Part shown: positions 12,588-30,600 of the stretch, piece by piece | Position numbering within the stretch: the first letter of the stretch is position 1 | How the letters are laid out: each line of letters begins with the position of its first letter | Assembly: GCF_026151205.1 (NCBI RefSeq) | Contig: NC_087079.1 | Location: 8,730,635-8,794,634, forward strand | Source of the DNA: Bolinopsis microptera | Taxonomy: Eukaryota > Ctenophora > Tentaculata > Lobata > Bolinopsidae | Length of the DNA stretch: 64,000 nt | Direction of reading: 5' to 3' | Translations under genes and position numbers: made by a program | Notes under the pieces: model-generated | Database searches by the model: none | What the model was told of the DNA's origin: nothing | Seen by the model: only the letters and a program-made list of their open reading frames with translations

Positions 12588-13680
12588 GGATACAAGGATA
12601 CAAGGATACAAAAGTGATAATTATTTTATTGAATTCACAATAGTTATAATTCTGAAATAATTTAAGGTTACACAATTCTAGTTATTTACAAATGTGTAGG
12701 GATAAAATAGAAATGTTTTATAATACTATTTTTGAGGTCCTATAGCATTATGCATTGGCCAGTATTTGAGTGGAAATCTGGGCTCTTATAGTAGGCTGTA
12801 AAATTTTCGTTCACAGAGAGAATTGAATGGATTGCTCTTGCTGTGGCAGTAAATTTTGTAGGGTCTAGTGTTTTATCGGATAGCAAACCGGCTAGGTCAG
12901 TAATATTTTTGGGATGGAAGTTAAATTTTTCTCTAACTGAGGAGTAGAGTAAACAGTCAGTTAGAACATGAATTTCGTCCTCAATAGGCTTAAGCCCCTT
13001 GCTGAAAAAGCAAAAAGTGCACCATCGATGTTCTCTTGGTACTAGGGGGGTTTCGTAACGGCCCCTCTCAATGTAAAGATTGTGGCAGCTAATACGAAAC
13101 CTTGTTAAGCTTTTCCGAGCATCGGGGATCTTAACCACTCCTAAGTATGTTTCTGGTTCAAAATCATGTTTAATTTGATTGTAGAATTCTAATTTAGGTG
13201 AGGATGCCTTGGCAGATTTCCAGGTATCCACAAATTCTTCCCTCATGTTGTGACTGATTTGGGTAGAGAGCTTGGATTTTGAAGAGGATGAGTGGGGGAA
13301 GTTATATTTGGTGAGAAGATTAGAGATGTTGGTGTACCAAGGAAGGCCCAGCATAATCTGCTCGTGAAATGCAGCGGAGAGAAGTTCATTTTCAGTGCTT
13401 TCAAGGCGACTATAGAAATCTATTGCAAGTTTGCAGGCTTCAAAGAAGAGGGGGTGGCGCCCACTTTCGCCCCAGCAGCCTATGTTTGATGCTTTTGAAT
13501 GGACAGACAAGGACCACTTGATAAACTTAAGGTGGAATCTTTCATAGTGGTCTTGTCTCTATGTGGAGAGAAACGAGCATGGAGCAAAAAAATTAGCAAG
13601 CTAAGTAATTTGGTGAGTGTGCTTTCGTGAATGAATTTTTCGCGATATTTTATCTTGACCGGGATAAGTTCATTCACTGG
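12588..13680 (-). mobile_element. 5'-truncated non-LTR retrotransposon (end of reverse-transcriptase ORF2)
   Basis: An open frame on the minus strand (13510 to 12740, 256 codons, extendable to about 13560) carries the C-terminal tail that follows the reverse transcriptase in many animal non-LTR elements. Visible are HLKFIKWSLSVHSK, then GESGRHPLFFEACK, then FRISCHNLYIERGRY, and the zinc-binding pattern WCTFC followed by DEIHVLTDCLLYSS. Upstream, around 13560-13680, the frame is broken, so the copy is dead and lacks the polymerase core. Downstream of the stop codon, at 12588-12611, lie three exact 8-bp units (TTGTATCC on the element strand). This fits the short 8-bp 3' tails typical of CR1/L2-type elements, but the clade assignment is inferred. 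Confidence 0.75.
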
Positions 13681-14697
13681 TTTTAAGCAAAAATGGTATT
13701 AAGTAAATGCTCCCCATTGCTAAAATTATCTGTGTTTATTTATATGTTGTGTAGGGTCGGGTGTACGTCTAACAGTCTTACGATCTGATTTGTTTCATCC
13801 TTCACAGCATCATCTATAGTTCCATAAATATATCTTGTAACTGGCTCAAATATTTACCGATAAAGTGATATATAAAATTTATTATTTATCTATTTAGCTC
13901 TTCACTGTAATTATGTATGTTTGCTGATATTTAGGTTACGTACCATATCTGCAAGATCTGAGCAGGGCCCCTCCTTGAACTCCCCGATTACTCGGCACAA
14001 TCGACCTAAGAAGCGTCCTTTGACTTGTGCGTTGTCTTTTCCAGAGGTCATTTTAACACATGCATAATGCATTTTAATACAGCATGTCAATGTATGATCA
14101 TCCTATTAAGGGATTATTTGTTGCTCTCAAGGAAACTTTGTATGGTTCGATAAAAATATTGGGGAATCAGGACTCATGGTCGCACACTCAAGAATCATGA
14201 TTCATTATCAACCCCCCCCCCCCCCCCCCCCCCCAACACAAATTAATATCTCAATGTAGCCTTTATTAATTTAAATTTGAATATTCTCCTCTTTCTTCAG
14301 TAGTCAGATATTTGGTCTGCAAAGTATATTTCATTCCATTTCTTTAGCAGCGTGTTGGAATATCCCTCCATATCCTCCGATAGAGATTAGAGTAGTTTGT
14401 AGGAGTTGTGTATGAATGTAGACGACTAAGGCCAAGGGTAGAACACATCCACTGCCCTAGAATAGTCTTAGTTTTGTCTGAAATTGCTTTGAATTTGATG
14501 TTTGTCTACCATATTCATAGTAGTCAAAAGTGTCATACCGTTTTGCAATTTGCATTCTTGTGTCTGTGATCATGCATCTGCATTTGTCTTGGCTTAACCA
14601 AGGGCTGAACTACTAAATCTTTGTTTTACTTAATTGTCTATGATATTAATTGCACTTTCATAAGTACATAATCTTGATATTTCCACACTAAGTCTCG
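13681..14697. other. Intergenic; holds a 23-base poly-C tract
   Basis: No gene recognised. An uninterrupted run of 23 C lies at 14212-14234. No transposon ends could be paired around it. Confidence 0.4.
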
Positions 14698-14705
14698 CTT
14701 GAATG
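14698..14705. repeat. Target-site duplication CTTGAATG, left copy
   Basis: Identical to the octamer at 15489-15496 across the 783-bp hAT element. Confidence 0.88.
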
Positions 14706-15488
14706 CAGTGGCGTAATGTTGCCTGTTGGCGCCCCCGCTGAAAAAGCCCCCCCCCCCCCTGTTTGCGCCCCTTCCTAAGATTGAACAAATTAGGTGATTT
14801 TAGACGCCGGTAAAATCTATGAAAAGTGTGTTTTCTAGAGCAAAACACACATGAAAACAACAATTTCAAGAAAACAACAATTTTATTTAATATCAATTAA
14901 AGCAGACAAAAATATATTTCATATATTATAACTAGCACGAACTTTAGATCAGATATCCTAGGGGACTTGGAGTAGCAAGAGATTGACTAGAAGGTATGTA
15001 CCTTTTACAAAGATACGTCGAAAAGAATCCAGGATGATACAGGATCGGAGAGTGCAGACCATAAAGTTTACGCACCCACCTTTGCCTCCTGAATTCTTGG
15101 TTGGATAGAAATTTATGCAAACTTGGTCGTTTATACTCCAGGTCCAAGTCCCTTTGTTGAAAGAAGTAATATTATTTATGTCTGGAGTTAGCTTCATTCA
15201 ATAATAACAATATCAATATAATCAATATCAATATCAGACTAAACTATCGAATAAATTATTAAATATTAATTATTAATTAAACATGGTTAAAACAACAAAC
15301 GGTTAAAAACGCCCAAAATTGATTTGAGAGATTTACAGTCTATAGTACATTCATGATAGTAATAGTAAGTGTGAGTGTGTGTACCTCAGTTAAATTTTTC
15401 AAAATTGTCCCACATCCAGACAACGATTTGCCCCCCCCCCCCCCCCCCCTGCACAGCGGTGTCAGCGGGGCCCTTCATTACGCCACTG
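14706..15488. mobile_element. Non-autonomous hAT-type DNA transposon, 783 bp, with 8-bp target duplication
   Basis: The left end CAGTGGCGTAATG (14706-14718) is the exact reverse complement of the right end CATTACGCCACTG (15476-15488). The element is flanked on both sides by the identical octamer CTTGAATG (14698-14705 and 15489-15496). An 8-bp duplication together with CAGTGGC-type ends is diagnostic of the hAT superfamily. Inside there is no transposase, only short frames. Next to both ends sit poly-C tracts (14747-14759, 13 C; 15431-15449, 19 C) and imperfect extension of the inverted repeat (GCCCCCGCTG against CAGCGGGGCCC). Confidence 0.88.
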
Positions 15489-15496
15489 CTTGAATG
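15489..15496. repeat. Target-site duplication CTTGAATG, right copy
   Basis: Identical to 14698-14705; marks the right border of the hAT insertion. Confidence 0.88.
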
Positions 15497-16091
15497 ACTT
15501 AAATGTACATCTTTGTTGGGATATTTTAATGTCAAAGCGTGTATAGTAATAAATGTTACTAGAATTTATTTATTTATTTACTTTTGATGTAAAGGACATA
15601 CTTCGAAGGATGAGGTAACTTGATGTGGAATCATCTAAACATGAAGGGCCATTGAACTGGATTTTTTATTGCTGATGCAGTTCAAAGTTTCGTCTTTCTT
15701 CTTCATTTTCTCCAACACTACAGGTCTATCAAACTTCATCTTAAACTATGCCTAACAATCAATATATCAGATTGAAGCAGCCATGGTATGAATTGAAATT
15801 GAAATAGTACATCCTTGAACATGTAAGTTGATTATTTCTAAATCACTATTATGTGTCACTATCACGCTGTAGCAAGTTTGAAATGACAATCAGTAATGAC
15901 TCAAATAGAGTTGTTATTGCACATTGGTATGATCAAAGTGTAATTAAATGTGCACTGTCATTTCTCAATCATACACAAACTTGGCAACAGTAGGCATTTT
16001 ATGTAATGAAAGGTGTTCCAATCTTAATATCTATTCTATTTTCACAAATTGTATTTTCTTTTAACACTCACATTCCACCAGGGAGCATAAG
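15497..16091. other. 5' flank of SIAH
   Basis: AT-rich and without an open frame of note. A CACCAG acceptor ending at 16081, ten bases before the SIAH ATG, suggests that an untranslated exon lies upstream, but its donor was not identified. Confidence 0.4.
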
Positions 16092-23090
<6,999 letters not shown>

Positions 23091-26047
23091 GTACGTGAAT
23101 TTGCTTAACGAGCTTGAGGATGAAATGTTGAGAGCTGATTATTTCCGTGGTGCACCGTCCTGGTTAAAGTCCTGCGGCTTGTCGACTACATTTTTATTGG
23201 AGAGAAGCGTTGTAGCTATTTAGAGTTTTAGAGATATGGAGCTAAATTGGTAATCAACTAATATTTCGCAATCAGTCAAGAAGAGTGGAGATTTCTCATT
23301 TCTGGGTCGTCAGGGACGTAATCACGTGACATTTGGACACTAATCAGAGTTATATAACTTCTTTAAAGAATCTTGTACTATATATTTCCTGAGACGAGAG
23401 TTGCTTTTTAATTGTGGCCATTTATTTCTTATTCTGGACCCTACTAAATTTATAATACAGAGCTCAATTTCTAGACTTTGGTAGATCTCATCCAGTGGAC
23501 ACTGTATACACAGTGTTCAAACTCTTCCATTATAATATAGTGCTGACTAAAATGTAGTAGTGCGTGTGTATGATGATCATGATTTTAACTCAGTTTTCCC
23601 ACTGCGCAACAGGATCCTTCGACTGATACTGTTCTTTATTGTTCCGACTGATTTTAGGAATTCTAAACATCTCAAACATGTCGTCAGGCGATGGATATTT
23701 GCGAAGAAAATTTATTTAACATTGTTGGAACTGCTAAATTTTTACTCGTTAGAAATACTATATTTTGATTGATGATGAAAGAAGCTAATGTAAACATTGT
23801 GATTATGTGATAATATGATGAAGTCCAGTCTGATTGAATTTCGGTAAAAATAAATAATGAAGGGCTTGGTATGGGCTTACAGTTGACAGCGTCAAGTGAT
23901 CAATTAGTTTCATGACGTCACGTTTCATGACGTCACGTTATAGTTAGTTTGTCTCAGGAACGTCATAGATTCAATTATAAGTTATATTGTCGGTGAAGTT
24001 GAAAGACAATTTGATTGTTTGTAAACGGGCCATGTAAGCAGGGACACGATATTTGCACGATTCAACTTTGCGATATGATAAACAAGTAACGACACATTAG
24101 CAACTGCCATCCCTTATCTTATGTATCTTATGTAACTTTGATAGTGTAACTTAAAAGATAAGAATAACGACATTTTCTAAGGAATTATTTTAGGTCGTAT
24201 TATAGTAATGTGAAAGAGAAAAAGTTTTAGTTTTGACAACTTATTAAGATATAATAATGATAGAATGTTTGGAAAGAGGCAGTAACATTTTACCGTGTAT
24301 CATTTTCGACTGCAAAGCTACTTTACAAAGTTTAGCTATTGCATGCGCACTTGTGCACATCTGTGTGCGCAGGTCTGTGCATATTTTAGTTTACAAGCAG
24401 TGGGCTCATTGCTTGAGCCACCATCTTAAAGATGAAATGTTTAATGGAGTACTTTGGTTGTCATTGGAATTTCTCCTCTGTGATGTTTTTCGTAAGATAT
24501 AAAATTTTAAGCTGAAGTGATTGATTTTACTTGTATAAAGAAAGAAGCTGTCTAACCTCAAGCTAGATGGTTTTCATGTGTGGTTGCGTTTACAAATTTT
24601 AGAATTCGATGGGTGTTTTGATTATTTAAGTTAGGTGTTATGGTCCTGAATAGGAGAAGGGTTGAGATATTCAGCTTGTTCCACAGTTCGTTCAAATTGG
24701 ATAATCGACTTGTTTTAACAGTTTTGTGAAACATTCCAGATCTACGGCAATTTTATGTCTTTTCAAAATTATTCTCAATCCTTCATGCACTTTTACTTAC
24801 TGTGATGACCTCTATTGTTTGCTTTGCTCGGAGAAGCAACACAAGAAGACACATCTGTTCTGACATGAGCAATAAAATGCGTGGGCTTTGCTCCACCTAG
24901 AGATAAAAAGGGAATGTCACCATTTCTTATTATCAGTGCAATTAATTCTGCGTGTTTTCCCATTATGTCTAATCTTAAAGTTTTGAATCAATGAAATATG
25001 AATGAAAGTGGCGATTGGATCAATTAATAATAATGCCAGCGATAATAGAATATTCTATACCTGTATATTTTTGAGAAAATGATATGAGATTGATAAATGG
25101 GCTGTGTAGTTTTGCGTGTAATGTTGAATATAAAAGAAGTTAAGAAATTTCATTTTACGTTCCGTCATGTTAAATACGCATTGTTTTTATGTTCTAACAG
25201 ATGCCAAAATTCGTGTGACTTAACTTGGTGGCTCAACTTAAATGGTGCAATTTATATGGTGCCCTCAGAACGAGGCTACTTTAACTTACATATCAAGATC
25301 TTGATCAAACTAGTTGCTTTCTGAAAACTTCCTAGTCGATATCTTAAAAGCTACTAAACGCCCGATTATAATGGTTTGGCAGTCAATAATGAAAGACGCC
25401 TCTCAGTTTTACTGTCCATATTTCTGTTGTTTTGATACGGTGGGGCAAATTTGGGACACACCGCTGAGACTCATATTTGGAACGCGCCAATAATTTGTCT
25501 TAGTGCAAAGGAGACTGGAGAAATTTCACTACATACACGTACGTACGTGCGCGCGTACGTGAGTGTCATGTAACGTACGCCAAGTTCGAGATGTTTATAC
25601 GCGGCAACCGCGTCGATATGGTTTTTCGATGGCAGTTCAACTCCTCTATTCATTCATAACCTTACACAGATATAATTTGAATGGAATGTTGCTTAATTCA
25701 GAAGCGTTCCTTCTCTTTGGTGGAGTCTTTTAAGAGTGACGCCTCTTTGTCCTTTGACGGTACAGAGGAGTGATTAAACTCAAAATAATGGACAAGGCCA
25801 TTGCATTATTAGTAACAAAAGAAACCTGGCCTCAGTCATTATTAATCGTTCCCGGCACACTGCCAGTAATGTAATTTTTACTGAACAAAAGGCCTTAACA
25901 CTAAAATTAACTCGTTTTGGTTTTACAAACTAAATAAAACAGCGGTTTATTCGTCAATTTCCACCGTAAATTACAAACAAAATTGAGGTTGAAAAAAGTT
26001 TGACATGATATATTATCGAGGCAACCATACGTTCTTACAACAGAGGC
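23091..26047. other. Intergenic; probable 3' UTR of SIAH, nothing else recognised
   Basis: No open frame with family resemblance on either strand. An AATAAA lies at about 23849, far downstream of the SIAH stop codon, and may or may not be its polyadenylation signal. A GTACGTGCGCGCGTACGT-like palindromic stretch lies near 25540-25560. Confidence 0.35.
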
Positions 26048-26053
26048 AAATAA

Positions 26054-26746
26054 GGGGGGGGGGGGGGGGGGGGGCAACCATATTAAAGTATATTAAAGTA
26101 TATCCCCGGGTCAAAATCGGAAAAAATCCTACATTTTAATATACTTTAATATACCTACAATTAGAAGATTTATATTCTTCGTTAAGATTTACATGATGAA
26201 CTATATTTTTCACTCAGATTCGCAAGATAAGCCTGTTTTAGGACTAGTACATGAATTTCCATCCAGATTGGTCAAAAATTGGCTGAGCTATGAGCTTTAA
26301 AAAATATGCCCATATTTGGGCATACGCTTTTGTCCAAATTCGCTTTTGCCCAAATTCGATAAAATTTCAATATTTTTTAATGAGACTAACTCTATGTGAA
26401 AGATATAACTCAGTGTTTGTTGGATATAGTGGATACTAAGTAAAAAGACCTCCATGAACAAAATTGGGAAAATTGCACATAATATCTCCGTTCAGAATAC
26501 TAGCCAAAATAACTTCATTAAAATTAAAATAACTCCATCAGTTTTCAATATTTTTTCAAGAACTTTTTGGAATCGATTAAGGATTGCATTTCAAGCTTAT
26601 TTTGGGCAACAATTTTTGATGTAGGCCTCCAAGGAGATAGGGATAAATTAAAGTATATTAAAGTATATCCCCGGGTCAAAATCGGGAAAAATCCTACATT
26701 TTAATATACTTTAATATGGTTGGCCCCCCCCCCCCCCCCCCCCCCC
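26054..26746. mobile_element. Non-autonomous DNA transposon, 693 bp, with poly-G/poly-C terminal inverted repeats
   Basis: The left end is 21 G (26054-26074) followed by GCAACCATATTAAAGTATAT. The right end is the reverse complement, ATATACTTTAATATGGTTGG followed by 23 C (26724-26746). The hexamer AAATAA lies directly outside both ends (26048-26053 and 26747-26752), a candidate target duplication. Just inside both ends, in the same orientation, is a nearly identical block of about 75 bp containing ATCCCCGGGTCAAAATCGG. Each block is itself flanked by inverted TTAAAGTATATTAA arms. No transposase frame is present. I cannot assign a superfamily. Confidence 0.75.
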
Positions 26747-26752
26747 AAATAA

Positions 26753-27623
26753 TGTAACTTAAATGCAGGCGAAACAATTTATCAGCAAATCCATGAATCA
26801 AATTCATACTGGAAGTTGGTCATATGGAAACTCTATACTTAAACATGAACTGTTGAAGTTTAAAAGTAAAACTGTTGCAGCAAATGTGTAGCCCATCAGT
26901 CAATCATGAAATCTTAATATTAATAATGATGTAAACAAAAGGAGATGTTTATAACCAGATGGAGATGTTCATAACCCTCGTTCGTTGTGAACTTTGATTG
27001 TAGTTTCCTCGGTCACGGAAATATCAATTTTTCCAACAAATTCAATCGCACATTTTAATTAATAAATTTTACGATGAAATCTAGGCTATCCAATTCGAAA
27101 ATTATCATTTATAACGGCAGAAAAATAATATGACCCTACTAAAGCAGTAAGATCATAATTTTCTATTACAGCTAAAGAAATTAGCTCTACCAGGTAGAAT
27201 CGTCTAGATGGGAGACAGAAAAGTGGGGGATTAGTTATTGCTTTCTGATTATTTCTATTGCTTTCTGACTATTTCTATTGCTTTCTACTCATTAAATGTA
27301 ACCATAACCAAGTTATAAACAATGAACAATACCTGCCCTCTTTATTTTGTCACTAAATGGAAAGCCTACTGAAATCATCCTAAACATCATGTCAGCTCAA
27401 TATAGAACTATCAAGCAAATTCCTGTCGCTATTACAAATAATTAGATTGCCTTAAAAACAAAATTAAAAACCGTTGGACTAATAATATCAGAGATGAAAA
27501 CTCAACCACGAAGCTGTAGGGCTGACATGACAACACCCCAATTCAACTTTAAACTATTGATAAAAACAAACAGGTTACTTAAAAATGTTCTGATAATTTC
27601 TTTGTTGAAGGACCGTTAAAGTA
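26753..27623. other. Intergenic between the poly-G element and BAZ1B
   Basis: AT-rich. A short run of near-identical 18-bp units (ATTGCTTTCTGACTATTT type) lies at about 27235-27290. No gene recognised. Confidence 0.4.
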
Positions 27624-27624
27624 C

Positions 27625-27630
27625 TTTATT
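27625..27630 (-). promoter_or_regulatory. Polyadenylation signal AATAAA for BAZ1B
   Basis: AATAAA on the minus strand, 44 bases after the stop codon at 27674, implying a very short 3' untranslated region. Confidence 0.5.
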
Positions 27631-27673
27631 TGACAGCTGGATGTGTGTTTGGTACATTTTGTCACGTGATCTC

Positions 27674-30600
27674 TCATTCAGATTTCCGAGATTTTCCAAC
27701 TGTTCGGTACAAGCCAGGAAGGCGACTTTTAAACATCGACAAAAATGATGTTTGTAGAATCCTTCCGTTGTCATAGACTTCTGATTGTTCCTGAAAACAG
27801 AGCATATGATAATAATTCAAATAAACATATAATTAATTCATTCCTACCTCTAAGTCGTGGAATGTATACGACTGTATTTATTGACACGTGACAGCGATTG
27901 ACTATTATCTGCTCGCAGCAGGAACTAATCAGATACACTTAACAAAGAGCCACGATAAGATTTAAGAATTATAAGCCATTAAATACTGACCAGGTTGTAG
28001 CTGAAGCAGTTTTCAAAGAGGGTGAGCATATCATCTATAAATTCCTCGCAACTTTCGTACTGCAAGTAAAGCGTCTTTTCTTTGATTTGACTCAGACAGA
28101 TGGGTTTTTCTATCAAGTCATAGTAGTCAGGAACCTGATTGAGAAATGTATTGAGTTTTCTGTGGGAATTTGAGCCTTCAGGCTTCACAAGATTTAGATA
28201 CTGATAGAAAATAACCCTGGTCTTAATGATGTCTAAATTATGAAATTACGTATTATAAACATCATTAACTTAATAATAGTATTATTAATACAGCTAATAA
28301 CCTAGTTCCAAACCTTCTTTTTGTCCACAAGGTCAATAAAATCTGCACTTTCCGGGGTTTTTAACAGATCTGACACAATTTCTTCGCAAATCTAAAAATT
28401 ACTGAGTATCAAGATGTAGCTAACATTAAATAATTTAAATTTTGAGCGCACCGAAAAGTAGTTTTGTAATCTATTAGTAGAAGATGAATGAGATATATCC
28501 AGAAAACCGGTGTTATTTTGTAATAGTATAAAAATAAAATATATTATATATAAAAAAATAAAAAGTCTCACCCTAACCTCTAACTTGTCATCCAAGCCTC
28601 GTTTCAGACTGCGTCGGTTGGACCTATCTTCCCTTGACTCAACTTCTTCTTTGTCTTCTTCCTTTCCTCTCTTTCGAGACCGAGATTCTCTGGCAGACTT
28701 TTTGGACCTAGCCCCTCTGTAATAGAAAATTAAAATTATTGTATTGTTCAGGGCATTCAAATCTTCAAGGAAAACGTATACTCTAGTGTGTATAGTGCAA
28801 CTGTGCAAGCGGTTTTTTAAAACGATCCCTTAATGTTAATTGTCTATTAATTAAATATTTGACTATTCTTACTTGGATTTGGGTTTAGGTTTGGCTTTAG
28901 ACCGGGAAGATCGTTTACTAGAGCTTTCTTCTTCTTCCTCCTGTTCTTCTTCTTCTTCTTCTTCTTCGCTCTTTTCCTCTTCATCCTCTTCCGTCCCAGT
29001 CGACTCCTCTTCATCTTCGCTCTTGATTTCTTGTATACGAGACCGTTTCTTAGTCTTCTGCAAAGAGAAGGTAACGATGCAAATTTATGCTGATTACTCT
29101 TGAAATACAACCCAACGATATAAAAATTCATGAATAATGAAGATTCTGGTTAAATCTAAAGATTTGTTGCAAAACATTAAAACGGAACCTAGCATTAGCT
29201 CTATATATGATAACCAGGCCGTGAGGCCATGCAATAGGTGAACTATTTCTTATATTACCTCTATTTTCCTCTTTTTTCCTGCCCTGCCTTTATTTGAATT
29301 AGAACTGTTCCTTTTTTTTGGTTTAGGTTCCTCTACCCTGTCCGGTTTGCAAAACGAACATTTCCAACGTTTACTGTCAGGGTGAAAGTGGTTTAATTTA
29401 ATAGCGAATTTAATTTATATACTTAGATCAATCGATAAAACACAACAAGTTAGCAACATGAACAGAACAAGCTGTTGGTTATCTGATATAGATCACCAAA
29501 TTGTGTTCAATACTTTATGTAGTCCCCCAATTTCAAAGTTTTCGCTGAATTAATTAAATTCGGTTAATTTTACCTAGGAATAGCTTTAACAGGAGGATCG
29601 TGACATTTCATATGATACGTCTCCTCGCACTCTGCACAAACCAGTAACTTTCCACCTTTACGGCACACCGAGCAATTTGACACCTGCTACAAACAGGAAA
29701 TCGGTCAGGTTAAATGGTCAAATGGAATGTATAAGAAGCTTTGAAATAGTCGTATATCAATTTTGAGTAAAATAATGCTAAATTTGATTGATTTCATATC
29801 AATTATAAAAGTATAAAATGCAGTGTAAAGTAACCTCTTCGTCAGATGACTCTTCGTCACTACTCTCTTGAGATTTCTGACATTTGTAACACGCCCAGTC
29901 ACCCCTGAAATTATACAGTCATTGTAACCATTTTAACAGTATCCAGAAATACTTAACATTCATGGGGGACGGGGTGTTATCACCAATTTCGCCGTTCCGG
30001 AATAAATGGGAATTGGTCACGAGGGCGGAAGTCGCGAGGGCAGAGGTTGCGAAGGCGAAAGACCCAAGGGCGAAGGACCCAAAGGCGGAAGTTTCCTAAA
30101 AGGTTGGACTCGAGGGCGAAAGACGCAAGGGCGAAAGTCGATCACATGACACATGACACAAGGGCTGCAGTTTCCTAAAACGATCACATGACTCACTTTA
30201 TCATGGAACCACACACCGTCCTAAATGTTGAACTAGTAATAATACAAAAACTGCAACATCACACAACTTAATTCTAATTGTATAAATTATATTTCAATCA
30301 TTGTAGTGATCCTTATTTCGAATTCATTGTAACTTTACTTACAAAACACACAGGGTTATTGAGAACGCTTAAAGTTAATATAACTCACAATGTAATCAAT
30401 CAATTTTGTCAAAACCCGAATAAAATAATATCAACAATAACATAAACATTTCACATAGCACTCTTCAGCAAATCAAGATCAAATCAACATCATCCTCGTA
30501 CAAATAGTAGTTCTCAACTATGCTGACGATTCTCCTATCCTTGTTTGTGTCACTATTGGCCTTCTTCCTCTTAGGCGGCTGCTCTCCGAGCGAATTGGCT

